From Chachezhania antarctica (GTDB lineage: Bacteria > Pseudomonadota > Alphaproteobacteria > Rhodobacterales > Rhodobacteraceae), in contig NZ_QZEX01000007.1 of the NCBI RefSeq assembly GCF_003646465.1, forward strand, positions 251,945 through 315,944: a stretch of DNA of 64,000 bases, given 5' to 3'. Positions 17,402 to 25,841 of the stretch are shown piece by piece. The translations under genes and the position numbers were made by a program. A model generated the notes under the pieces. That model worked only from the letters and a program-made list of their open reading frames with translations. It did no database searches and had not been told where the DNA came from. Every line of letters begins with the position of its first letter. Position 1 is the first letter of the stretch.

Positions 17402-17875
17402 ATGGCAGCAATTGACGACGCTCTGGCCACGGCCGAAGCCGCGGTGGGCACCGAATCCGGGGTTACCGACTGGATCACCGTCGATCAGAAGATGATCGAC
17501 GACTTTGCCGAGGTGACGAACGATCACCAGTGGATCCATGTCGATCCGGAGCGCGCGGCGAAGGAAACCCCCTTCGGCACCACCATCGCGCACGGGTTCC
17601 TGACGCTGTCGCTGGGATCGGGCATGGCCTATGCCGTCGCTACACCCATGAAGGGACAGGCGATGAGCATCAATTACGGGTTCGAAAAGGTCCGCTTCCT
17701 GAACCCGGTCAAGTCGGGATCGCGCATCCGGGGGCGGTTCGTGCTGAAGGACGTCAAGAAGCGCAAGCCGACCGAGATCCTGCGCACCAACCAGTTCACG
17801 GTCGAGATCGAGGGCGAAGACACCCCCGCATTGGTCGCCGACTGGCTGGGATTGACGATCTTTCCGCCCTCGTAA
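17402..17875 (+). CDS. MaoC family (R)-specific enoyl-CoA hydratase
   Basis: Single hot-dog domain hydratase of 157 residues. The hydratase-2 motif is FAEVTNDHQWIHVD, with catalytic Asp41 and His46, followed by IAHGFLTLSL (62-71). It adds water to trans-2-enoyl-CoA to give (R)-3-hydroxyacyl-CoA, matching the MFE2-like dehydrogenase across the locus. It is co-transcribed with the preceding MDR reductase. A small hairpin (CAAGC..GCTTG, 17886-17899) follows the stop. Confidence 0.93.
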   Translation: MAAIDDALATAEAAVGTESGVTDWITVDQKMIDDFAEVTNDHQWIHVDPERAAKETPFGTTIAHGFLTLSLGSGMAYAVATPMKGQAMSINYGFEKVRFLNPVKSGSRIRGRFVLKDVKKRKPTEILRTNQFTVEIEGEDTPALVADWLGLTIFPPS

Positions 17876-17958
17876 CCGCTCAAAACAAGCTCACGCTTGC
17901 GGAATAGGTAAATCCGTCGCAGTGTTAACGAGTTATTACATGGGCGGAGCTGGACGTG

Positions 17959-17981
17959 GCAGACCGGTTTGATCGGTCTGC
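17959..17981. promoter_or_regulatory. Candidate lux-box-like dyad upstream of the LuxR gene
   Basis: Perfect 8-bp arms GCAGACCG / CGGTCTGC with a seven-base spacer, centred about 63 bp before the luxR-type start. Length and symmetry resemble operators of LuxR-type dimers, so it may be an autoregulatory site. It could instead form an RNA hairpin in the leader. A TTAA-N7-TTAC sequence (17925-17939) lies just upstream. Confidence 0.4.
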
Positions 17982-18032
17982 GACGCTATTGTCGGTTCTC
18001 CTGCCCGAGACGACCCTGGGACGGATTAACCG

Positions 18033-18785
18033 ATGAAATTGAGAGATTACCTGGCTTACGTCGTAAGCGCGCCCAGCCTTGAAGAGCTGTGGGCCATTCA
18101 CTGCAAGCAGATGGAAGAATACGGGTTCGAAAAGCTGTTCTACGGCTGCACCCGCTACCGGACACCGACATCTCTGGGCGATCCCGACGACTTCGTCATC
18201 CTCACCAATCACGATCCCGAATACATCAACGGCTTCCTGCACAGCGGGCGCTACTATCACGCGCCCATGTTCCGCTGGGCGCTGGACAACGAAGGCGCGG
18301 CCAGCTGGCGCATGATCCCCGAGATGATCAACGCCAGCGGCCTGCCAGAACTGAAGCGCGTGCACGAGTACAACCAGAAGATGGGAATCAAGGTCGGCTA
18401 CACGATCAGCTTCCAGGCGATGGCGCTGCGCTCCAAGGGCGGCGTGTCGCTGTGCGCCCGCAAGGACCTTACGCAGGACGATGTCGACGCGATCTGGGCC
18501 GAACATGGAGACGAGATCCACCTGATGAACCAGGTGGCGCACCTGAAAGTCATGACCCTGCCCTATTCCCCACCGAAACGGCACCTGACCAAGCGCCAGC
18601 GCGAGGCGCTGCAATGGGTGGGCGACGGCAAGACGACCCAGGACATCGCCCTTTTGATGGGACTGACGGCCGCGACGGTGGAAAAACACCTGCGACTCGC
18701 CCGCGAAACGCTTTCCGTGGAAACCACGGCCCAAGCCGTCATGAAGGCCGCGCTTCTGAACCAGATGTACGTGGTCGACGCTTAG
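18033..18785 (+). CDS. LuxR family transcriptional regulator (autoinducer-binding type, solo)
   Basis: Regulator of 250 residues with an autoinducer-binding-type domain (about 1-170) and a LuxR helix-turn-helix (about 185-246, starting LTKRQREALQWV). No luxI-type synthase is in the window, so it is a solo. Around residues 72-79, RYYHAPMF occupies the place of the usual Y...DP, so the Asp that contacts the acyl-homoserine lactone amide appears to be Ala77. Trp92 (SW) is kept. The ribosome site is weak. It may respond to a different ligand, perhaps one linked to the acyl-CoA locus or to crtE downstream. Confidence 0.92.
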   Translation: MKLRDYLAYVVSAPSLEELWAIHCKQMEEYGFEKLFYGCTRYRTPTSLGDPDDFVILTNHDPEYINGFLHSGRYYHAPMFRWALDNEGAASWRMIPEMINASGLPELKRVHEYNQKMGIKVGYTISFQAMALRSKGGVSLCARKDLTQDDVDAIWAEHGDEIHLMNQVAHLKVMTLPYSPPKRHLTKRQREALQWVGDGKTTQDIALLMGLTAATVEKHLRLARETLSVETTAQAVMKAALLNQMYVVDA

Positions 18786-19127
18786 GTGCTCCACCCATGA
18801 GTTTCAAAAATCTTAACAATGGGTGAATTCCAGACTTCCATTATTTACGAAATTGGTCACATTGGGGCTGTTCCGTGAGTGGTGGCTTTGGCCTGGGAAC
18901 ATCGGGGACTGAACCTTGCCATTTCAAGGCTCTCTGACCCGTCCGGCTCGGTCGTGTATAGTCCGCGCATCGGGCCGGATCTGCTCACCCTGCAAAACAC
19001 GCGGCGATCTCGGGCTGGTCGAAGGATGGGCGGTTCCCAGCCGGACCGGCGGATTAGATCTCAATTGACCGAAAGCCACGATTGATTTCGGGGCCGTCCC
19101 TTTCTACCCGTGGGCTGACACGTCCGT
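18786..19127. promoter_or_regulatory. 342-bp intergenic region between the LuxR gene and crtE
   Basis: No coding frame is seen. It contains a dyad CACCCAT / ATGGGTG (18792-18798 and 18819-18825) just after the luxR stop, a good promoter at 18934-18962, and a small dyad ACACG-TC-CGTGT at 19118-19129 that overlaps the first possible crtE start codon. Confidence 0.5.
18934..18962 (+). promoter_or_regulatory. Candidate sigma-70-type promoter for crtE
   Basis: -35 CTGACC (18934-18939), 17-base spacer, -10 TATAGT (18957-18962): four and five of six consensus bases. It points toward crtE and would give a leader of roughly 150-280 nt, depending on the start codon. Confidence 0.5.
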
Positions 19128-20111
19128 GTGCGGGCGTCTGATTACCGAACCGGAGTGCCTTTCTTGCCCCAAAAGTCTTCACCGCGGCATGACCCGGGGG
19201 TGCAGGATTCCCCAGTGCGGGAGGCCGCTGCGGCGGATCTGGCCCGATTGATGCAGGTACGGCGTGCCCGCATCGATGCCGCGCTGACCGATTCGATTGC
19301 CCGTGTCCAGACCGATACCGGCCCGAAGACGCTGGGCCGGGCCCTGCACTACGCCGTGCATCCCGGCGGCGCGCGCATCCGTCCGACAATCCTCTTGTCC
19401 GTCGCGGCCGCTTGCGGCGAAGATTGCCCGGCGCTGACCGATGCCGCTGGCGTCGCGCTTGAGCTGATCCATTGCGCCAGCCTTGTCCATGACGATCTGC
19501 CCGCTTTCGACGATGCTGCGACCCGACGCGGGCGTCCGTCGCTCCACCGGGCCTATTCCGAACCCGTCGCGGTGCTGGCCGGCGACAGCCTGATCGTGCT
19601 GGCGTTCGAAACGCTCGCACGCGCCGGTACCGCCGATACGGCGCTGCGCGCGACCCGGCTGGTGGCAACGCTGGCCCGTCATTCAGGCATGCCCGGCGGG
19701 ATCTGTGCCGGACAGGGCTGGGAAAGCGAAGCCAAGATCGACCTGGCCGCCTATCACCGCGCCAAGACGGGCGCGTTGTTCATTGCGGCCACGCAGATGG
19801 GCGCCATCGCCGCGGGACAGCCGCCCGAACCCTGGGCCGAACTGGGCTCCCGCATCGGCGAGGCGTTCCAGATCGCCGACGATCTGCGCGACGCGCTGGG
19901 CGACGCCAGGGGCAAACCCGCCGGACAGGACCGGCGCAACGGTCGGCCCAACGCGGTTGACGATCTGGGAATCGATGGTGCCACGACACGCCTGCGCCGT
20001 GCGCTGGACGGGACGGTGGCATCGATCCCGTCCTGCCCGGGCGAGGCAGAGCTGGCACAGGCCGTGCATGGTTTTGCGGCGCAGATCGTGCCGTCGCAGC
20101 TTGCGCGCTAG
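19128..20111 (+). CDS. crtE: Polyprenyl synthetase, CrtE-type geranylgeranyl diphosphate synthase
   Basis: Trans-isoprenyl diphosphate synthase. The first Asp-rich motif is SLVHDDLPAFDD and the second FQIADDLRD. ALELIHCASLVHDDLP, ICAGQGWES and YHRAKTGALFIAATQMGAI closely match what I recall of Rhodobacter CrtE, which makes GGPP for carotenoids and bacteriochlorophyll. Homology begins near the ATG at 19254 (about 285 residues). Upstream GTG 19128, GTG 19155 and TTG 19164 are possible starts, the last eight bases after cggag; the start is unsettled. No other crt or bch gene is in the window. Confidence 0.88.
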   Translation: MRASDYRTGVPFLPQKSSPRHDPGVQDSPVREAAAADLARLMQVRRARIDAALTDSIARVQTDTGPKTLGRALHYAVHPGGARIRPTILLSVAAACGEDCPALTDAAGVALELIHCASLVHDDLPAFDDAATRRGRPSLHRAYSEPVAVLAGDSLIVLAFETLARAGTADTALRATRLVATLARHSGMPGGICAGQGWESEAKIDLAAYHRAKTGALFIAATQMGAIAAGQPPEPWAELGSRIGEAFQIADDLRDALGDARGKPAGQDRRNGRPNAVDDLGIDGATTRLRRALDGTVASIPSCPGEAELAQAVHGFAAQIVPSQLAR

Positions 20112-21430
20112 ATGGTTTCGAACTGTGCGCGCTGCTTTTCGGTCCATCGGACAGTGATGTCGTAGCCGTCTTCCGTCTGCGCCTCGGTCTCGACCAGATC
20201 GCGATCGAACAGCCACGCACGGCGGCGCCCGTCCGAGAACGCCAAGTGCAGCTCGGCCCGTTCCCGCTTGCCTTCGATCCGTTCGGCGATCGCATCCAGC
20301 AGTTCCGGTATGCCCTCTCCGGTGATGGCCGAGATCGGGAACACGTCCTCCATCCGCGCGCCACGGGTACGCAGCGCGTCGGCTTCGTCCCGGGGAAGGC
20401 GGTCGATCTTGTTGAGGACTTGAAGCTGCGGGCGGTCTTCCTCGACACCGAGGGACGTCAGGATCTCCTCGACATCGCTTGCCTGCATGTCGGCCTCTTC
20501 GGCGCTGGCGTCGTGGACGTGCAGCACCAGGTCTGCGGCCAGCACCTCTTCCAGCGTGGCGCGGAAGGCCGCGACAAGTTCCGTCGGCAGGTCCGAGATG
20601 AAGCCCACCGTGTCGGACAGGATCACTTCCGGTCCATCCGGCAGCTGCACCCGGCGCATCGTCGGGTCGAGCGTGGCGAACAGCATGTCCTTCACCATCA
20701 CGTTCGCGCCCGTCAGGCGGTTGAACAGCGTCGACTTGCCGGCGTTGGTATAGCCCACAAGCGCCACGATCGGATACGGCACCTTGGCCCGCGCCTCGCG
20801 GTGCAGCGCGCGGGTTTTCACGACCTTGTCGAGCTGCCGGCGCAGACGGACCAGTTGCGTGTCGATGGCACGACGGTCGGCTTCGATCTGCGTCTCGCCG
20901 GGGCCACCAACGAAGCCAAGCCCGCCCCGCTGACGTTCCAGGTGGGTCCAGGCGCGCACGAGCCGCGTGCGCTGGTAAGACAGCGCCGCCATCTCGACCT
21001 GCAGCACGCCTTCACGGGTGCGGGCGCGGTCGGAGAAGATTTCAAGGATCAGGCCCGTCCGGTCGAGGATCTTGACCTTCCAGACCTTTTCAAGGTTCCG
21101 CTGCTGCACCGGCGTCAGCGGGCCGTCGACCAGCACCAGCTCGACATCGGCGGCCTTGATCTGCTCTTTCAGCTCGGTGATCTTGCCCGATCCGAAAAGC
21201 TCCCCCGGATGGGGTTTGGGAAGTCGAACGACATTCGACCCCACCACTGCGAGATGTGGCAGGGCAGTGGCCAGCGCCACGGCTTCTTCCAGTGCGGGGG
21301 CCGCGTCGCGGCGGTTCCTGTCGGATGTGATCTCCGGGTGCACGACCCAGGCCCGGGTCGGATGTTCCAACCGGTCGGATGTGTCGACCGGGGCCGGATC
21401 ACCCAGGATGTCGCGGTGGTTTGCGCTCAA
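20108..21430 (-). CDS. hflX: GTPase HflX
   Basis: Ribosome-associated GTPase of 440 residues that splits stalled ribosomes in the family. The N-terminal HflX domain has PGELFGSGK and [16 protein letters not shown] (about 168-183). G1 is GYTNAGKST (226-234), G3 is SDTVGF and G4 NKID. The start is a TTG at 21430 overlapping the hfq stop (TTGA), so translation is coupled to hfq. The pairing hfq-hflX is conserved across many proteobacteria. Its stop is convergent with and overlaps the end of crtE by four bases. Confidence 0.94.
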   Translation of the reverse strand: MSANHRDILGDPAPVDTSDRLEHPTRAWVVHPEITSDRNRRDAAPALEEAVALATALPHLAVVGSNVVRLPKPHPGELFGSGKITELKEQIKAADVELVLVDGPLTPVQQRNLEKVWKVKILDRTGLILEIFSDRARTREGVLQVEMAALSYQRTRLVRAWTHLERQRGGLGFVGGPGETQIEADRRAIDTQLVRLRRQLDKVVKTRALHREARAKVPYPIVALVGYTNAGKSTLFNRLTGANVMVKDMLFATLDPTMRRVQLPDGPEVILSDTVGFISDLPTELVAAFRATLEEVLAADLVLHVHDASAEEADMQASDVEEILTSLGVEEDRPQLQVLNKIDRLPRDEADALRTRGARMEDVFPISAITGEGIPELLDAIAERIEGKRERAELHLAFSDGRRRAWLFDRDLVETEAQTEDGYDITVRWTEKQRAQFETI

Positions 21431-21666
21431 GAGCCCTCGTCGCCGTCATAAAGGTTGATCGGTTGTGCCGGCATGATGGTGGAAATCGCATGCTTGTAGA
21501 CAAGCTGCGACTGGCCATCCCGGCGCAGAAGCACGCAGAAATTGTCGAACCAGGTGATAACGCCCTGCAGTTTTACACCGTTGATCAGGAATATCGTTAC
21601 CGGGACCTTTGTTTTTCTGACGTGATTGAGAAACGCGTCTTGCAGGTTTTGTCTGTCCGAAGCCAT
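21427..21666 (-). CDS. hfq: RNA chaperone Hfq
   Basis: Sm-like RNA chaperone of 79 residues, which assembles as a hexamer and pairs small RNAs with mRNAs. Sm1 includes [18 protein letters not shown], and Sm2 has the hallmark YKHAIST. The ATG at 21666 gives the conserved [14 protein letters not shown] beginning; the frame runs open far upstream but without homology. Roughly 270 bp separate it from trkH, so it may have its own promoter. The short acidic C-terminus (DGDEGS) is typical of alphaproteobacteria. Confidence 0.97.
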   Translation of the reverse strand: MASDRQNLQDAFLNHVRKTKVPVTIFLINGVKLQGVITWFDNFCVLLRRDGQSQLVYKHAISTIMPAQPINLYDGDEGS

Positions 21667-21935
21667 ATTGCCGAAGTCTCGCCTTTTTTCTTGTGTCGCA
21701 TCGCCATGCGCTGCGTGCTTCGTGGCGAGTATGAAGTGCGATCCCGGGAGATTCCAGCCCGAAAACCGTGCGCCAGGGCATAGAGGCCCCGTCCTGCGTG
21801 CATGGCTTTGCCGAATCGTGCGGCCAAATGGCGTCAGTGCGCGCCCTTCCGCATCGTTCCGCCACATTTCCTATCGGAAAACCCGCGTGCCAATGTCGCG
21901 GCGCAGCATCGATGATCCAGGGCTTTCCGGTCGCC

Positions 21936-23636
21936 TCAGCTGCGCCACAGGGTCGGCGACAGCAGCGCCACGATGGCCAGCGCTTCCAGCCGGCCGAGAA
22001 TCATCGCGGCGCACAGCACGGCCTTAGTCCATGGGCCCAGCTCGACGAGCCGAATCGGCGTGTCGCCGGCCACCTCGATCAGGGGGCCGGTGGTGGAAAG
22101 CGTGGCGATGGACAGGATGATCGCCTGTTCGAAATCCGATCCCAGCGCGGCCAGGATGGCGCTGATCAGCGCCAGCGACATCGCGAACAGCATGAAGAAG
22201 ACCCACGCGATGAAGGCGCCGTCTTTCTGGATGCGGCGGTTGCGCGCCCCTGCCCCGCTGACGGATGACGGGTAGACCAGACGTTCCATCTCGCGCAGGC
22301 CGTTGAGGTACAGTGCGAAGACCCGCAGCAGCTTCACGCCACCCGCCGTTGTGGCCACCCCGCCGCCGATCAGGGCGAGACCCAGCAGGATCAGCCCCGG
22401 CGTCCCGATCCCCGACCAATCGCGCGCGATCTGCCAGTCGGTGCTTTCGAACCCCGTGGTCGTCAGGAATGACATCGCGGTGAAAAGCGTCCCCCAGATG
22501 GCCCGCAGGGCGACGCTCAGGTTTTCTGTATCCTGGAATTCCAGCGCGGCGATCCAGTGGCGCGCGAAGATCAGCACGCTGACCGACGCGACCAGCGTCA
22601 GGCCGATACGCACCTCCGGGTCCTGCAACAGGTTCTGGGTGCCAGGCAGCACGGTGTCGCTGGAAAAGGTCGTGCGCGACAGCGCGAAGACCATGAAACA
22701 GAACAACACGAACTCGCCGCCCCACCCGGCCGAGGACCCGTCGAGCCCGCCCACGGGGGAGATGCCCGAGGTCGACATGACCGACATCGCGTGGATCAGC
22801 CCCGTCAGCGTGCTTTCGCCCAGCATCATCAGGAAGATCCAGACAAGCAGGGTCAGCCCGCCATAGATCGGTGCCAGCGTCTTGGTGGTCCGCCATAGTT
22901 TCGTCTGCGGATCGACCTGGTCCACCTGCATCAGGCCAGACATGCCGCTGCCGCGCTTTGCATCGCCGCGGGCCGTGATCTCGAACCCGCCCAGCGACAG
23001 GGGCGCCAGGATCGCGGCGGCGGCGACCCACATCAGGAAGCCCCCCAGCCATGCAACCTGCCCCCGCCACAGGTGCAGCGAGGACGACCGTCGGAGGGGA
23101 TCGGGAAAGATGTCGGCACCGGTGGTGGTCAGCGCGCTGACCATATCGAAATAGGCGTTGAGGAACGTGGTGTTGCGCAGCCCCTCCTGCATCGGGACGG
23201 CCAGAAACAGGGGCAGCAGCGCGAAGGTCGCGAAAAGCGACAGCAACTGGCCCAGCGTGCCGTTCCGCGCCTGCCGGTTGTTCATCGCGATGCCCAGCAG
23301 CGTGACCACGAACAGGCCCAGCGTGCCGCCGTAGAAAAACACCCGCGAGACGTCGTAGTTTTCGACCGAAAGCGCGTGGATCGCGGGCACGTACATCGAC
23401 ATCGCCGCCACGCCCCAGATCAGCAGGAACAGCGGCAGCCGCATCAGCCCCTGCGCCTGATTGCGCGACCGGGGGCTGCGGGGCGGCGCGGTGCCGGCCG
23501 CACGCGCCCCCGGCGGGCGTTCGGTTTCGACCATCGTGAACGCCGCCGAAATCGCGCCGGGGAAAGGCGTCGCGCCGTCCGACGGATCGTCGCGCACGTC
23601 CTTCCGGGGCGGCCTTTGGTCGGCGGGGGGCGGCAT
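21936..23636 (-). CDS. trkH: Potassium uptake protein TrkH
   Basis: Inner-membrane K+ channel-like subunit with four pore loops: SALTTTGADIF, VMSTSGISPVGG, SFLTTTGFESTDW and TLSTTGPLI. Each carries the filter Gly. Of 566 residues, the first 60 or so are polar and proline-rich and not part of the family core. An alternative start at 23534 (MVETERPPG) is possible. It lies 35 bases after trkA and forms an operon with it. It works with TrkA, which gates it by nucleotide binding. Confidence 0.94.
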   Translation of the reverse strand: MPPPADQRPPRKDVRDDPSDGATPFPGAISAAFTMVETERPPGARAAGTAPPRSPRSRNQAQGLMRLPLFLLIWGVAAMSMYVPAIHALSVENYDVSRVFFYGGTLGLFVVTLLGIAMNNRQARNGTLGQLLSLFATFALLPLFLAVPMQEGLRNTTFLNAYFDMVSALTTTGADIFPDPLRRSSSLHLWRGQVAWLGGFLMWVAAAAILAPLSLGGFEITARGDAKRGSGMSGLMQVDQVDPQTKLWRTTKTLAPIYGGLTLLVWIFLMMLGESTLTGLIHAMSVMSTSGISPVGGLDGSSAGWGGEFVLFCFMVFALSRTTFSSDTVLPGTQNLLQDPEVRIGLTLVASVSVLIFARHWIAALEFQDTENLSVALRAIWGTLFTAMSFLTTTGFESTDWQIARDWSGIGTPGLILLGLALIGGGVATTAGGVKLLRVFALYLNGLREMERLVYPSSVSGAGARNRRIQKDGAFIAWVFFMLFAMSLALISAILAALGSDFEQAIILSIATLSTTGPLIEVAGDTPIRLVELGPWTKAVLCAAMILGRLEALAIVALLSPTLWRS

Positions 23637-23671
23637 GGGCGGTCAGGTCTCCCTTCGGGGTTCGGGGCACA

Positions 23672-25048
23672 TCAGAAGAAGTCGATCGACACCTGCATCA
23701 ACCGCTCCACCTCGCGCACATCGGCGGCCATTGCAAAGATGGCGATCACGTCGCCCTCCTCGATCCTTACAGAACCCGAGGGGCGCAGGATCTCTCCCTT
23801 GCGCAGGATCATCCCGATCAGCACGCCTTCGGGGAAGTCGATATCGCGAATCCGCTGCCCGGCCATGGGCGAGGTCGACAGCACCTCGGCCTCGATCACC
23901 TCGGCCTCGGCGTCGCCGATGGAGTAGACCTCGCGCACCCGGCCATGTCGGATATGGCGCAGGATGGAACTGACGGTCGTGGCGCGCGGGTTGATGTAGG
24001 CGTCGATGCCCAAAGGCCCCATCAGCGGGATCAGCGTGGGGTCGTTGATCAGCGCGATGGCCAGCGGACAGCCATTGGCCTTGGCGCGGACGGCCACCAG
24101 CATGTTGGTCTTGTCGTCGTCTGTCACGGCCAACAGCGCGTCGGCCCGTTCGATCCCGGCTTCCGACAGCAGCGCGCTGTCCAGCCCGTCGCCATGAAGC
24201 ACGATGGTTCGTTCCAACGCCTCGGCCGCGCGTTCGGCCCGGCCGCGGTCCTTCTCGATCACCTTGGCGCGGATCCGGCCTTCGCGCCGTTCCAGCTCCA
24301 GCGCGACTGCCAGCCCCACGTTCCCGCCCCCGGCGATCACGACGCGATCCTGCTTGCCTTGCTGCTTGCCGAAAACCTCCAGGGTGCGCCCGACATCTTC
24401 GGCATGCGCAAAGACGTAGATCTCGTCCCCCACGAACAATTGGTCGTTCGATTCGGGTGCAAAAAGCGTGCCGTCCCGCCGGATGCCCACCACGATAGCC
24501 CGCAATGTCGAAAACAGGTCGGTCAGCTGCCGCAGCGGCGTGTTCACCACCGGGCAACCTTCTTCCAGCGCGATGCCCAGAAGCTGCGCCTTGCCGCCCA
24601 TGAATGTCTCGGTATCAAAGGCGGCGGGTGCCGACAGGCGTTGCAACGCGGCGGCGGCGACTTCGCGTTCGGGCGAGATCACGACGTCAATCGGCAGGTG
24701 ATCGCGGCGATACAGATCGGAATAGATCGCGTTCAGGTAGCTCTGCGCGCGCAGGCGCGCGATCTTGCGGCGGATGCCGAAGACGGAATGGGCCACCTGG
24801 CAGATGACCATGTTCACTTCGTCGGAATAGGTGGCGGCGATGATCATGTCCGCATCGCGCGCGCCGGCACGGTCCAGCACGTCCGGGTAGGACGCGAAAC
24901 CGGCGATCCCCTGCACGTCCAGCGTATCGGTGGCGCGGCGGACCAGATCGGGGTTGTTGTCGACGACGGTCACGTCGTTCTGCTCGCCCGAAAGGTGCCG
25001 GGCGATCTGCCACCCCACCTGTCCGGCGCCGCAAATGATGACCTTCAT
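23672..25048 (-). CDS. trkA: Trk system potassium transporter regulatory protein TrkA
   Basis: Cytoplasmic NAD(H)-binding gating protein of 458 residues with two tandem RCK units. Rossmann loops are GAGQVG (7-12) and GGGNVG (240-245), each followed by a TrkA-C domain. The ATG at 25048 gives the standard MKVIICGAGQVGW beginning and is preferred to an upstream frame extension. First gene of trkA-trkH, with hfq and hflX downstream. In many relatives ntrBC/ntrYX lie upstream of trkA; here the upstream genes are unrelated. Confidence 0.95.
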   Translation of the reverse strand: MKVIICGAGQVGWQIARHLSGEQNDVTVVDNNPDLVRRATDTLDVQGIAGFASYPDVLDRAGARDADMIIAATYSDEVNMVICQVAHSVFGIRRKIARLRAQSYLNAIYSDLYRRDHLPIDVVISPEREVAAAALQRLSAPAAFDTETFMGGKAQLLGIALEEGCPVVNTPLRQLTDLFSTLRAIVVGIRRDGTLFAPESNDQLFVGDEIYVFAHAEDVGRTLEVFGKQQGKQDRVVIAGGGNVGLAVALELERREGRIRAKVIEKDRGRAERAAEALERTIVLHGDGLDSALLSEAGIERADALLAVTDDDKTNMLVAVRAKANGCPLAIALINDPTLIPLMGPLGIDAYINPRATTVSSILRHIRHGRVREVYSIGDAEAEVIEAEVLSTSPMAGQRIRDIDFPEGVLIGMILRKGEILRPSGSVRIEEGDVIAIFAMAADVREVERLMQVSIDFF

Positions 25049-25254
25049 GGGCCCTGCGCTCCCGGCTTGTCTGCCAGTGTCGAGGTCTGACACGGGCTCC
25101 CGGTGCGGTCAAACGAATTGTCGTGCCCGGGACGCTGCTGCTCTGCATTGCGCCATCTTGCGGGATCTTAACATTTTTGCGGGCGGCCGGATTGAATTTG
25201 TACATGAGTTCAGGGTGGTGCACTATGGCCCGGATTGATGGGGAGTGATCATCC

Positions 25255-25737
25255 ATGACCATCCGCGCCCGCATGTTCGCACTTGGAGCGGTGCTGTGTG
25301 TCCTGGCGGGATGCGCACCGGTTTCGGTGTTCTACCGTCCCGGCGCCGATGGCGCGCGGACCCAGTTCCAGACCGATCAGTGCCGCGTCACAGCCTTGCG
25401 CGATGCCCCGGTCGCCAACCAGATCCGTCAGTATCCGCCGATTTTCTATCCCGGCACCCGTTTCTGTGACGCCGCCGGAAATTGCGCCTATTCGCCCGGC
25501 TACTGGGTGGATGGCGGGTTCGAGACGGTGGACGTCAACGCACCCCTGCGCGCGCGCCTGACGACGGATTGCATGGCCCGGCAGGGCTATCAGCTGATCA
25601 GCCTGAAGCGGTGCGACCGCAGCGTGGCCGCCAGCCAGCCACCGATCCCCAACGCCAAGCTGCCGCCGGTCACGCAGGCCTCCTGTGTCGTGGTACTGCC
25701 CAGCGGACGCTGGCGGATCGTGACGCCCGGGGCGTGA
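25255..25737 (+). CDS. Putative lipoprotein of unknown function
   Basis: Protein of 160 residues. The signal sequence ends in the lipobox VLAGC (Cys20), so it should be lipidated and anchored in the envelope. The mature part is rich in cysteine (at least six), Pro and Tyr, with PPIFYPGTRFC and CAYSPGYW, suggesting disulfides in the periplasm. I do not recognise a named family. A gggag site precedes the ATG. Divergent from trkA. Confidence 0.85.
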   Translation: MTIRARMFALGAVLCVLAGCAPVSVFYRPGADGARTQFQTDQCRVTALRDAPVANQIRQYPPIFYPGTRFCDAAGNCAYSPGYWVDGGFETVDVNAPLRARLTTDCMARQGYQLISLKRCDRSVAASQPPIPNAKLPPVTQASCVVVLPSGRWRIVTPGA

Positions 25738-25841
25738 TGCGTCCGGTGCACAGGATCGCACCGTATCGGTCCGCCCGGCGACCGTGCGGTCATCCCCCTC
25801 AGTCCGGGTCCTGACCGGGACCCCATCAGGAGACACCGGAC

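Noticed and set aside
17925-17939. CtrA-like TTAA-N7-TTAC before the LuxR gene
   Set aside because: One mismatch in an eight-base specific motif is too common by chance to call without a genome-wide comparison.
21876-21893. A sigma-54-like site (TTGGCACG..TTTTC on the leftward strand) between trkH and hfq
   Set aside because: The -24 part is good, but the essential GC of the -12 element is missing, so I do not call it a promoter.
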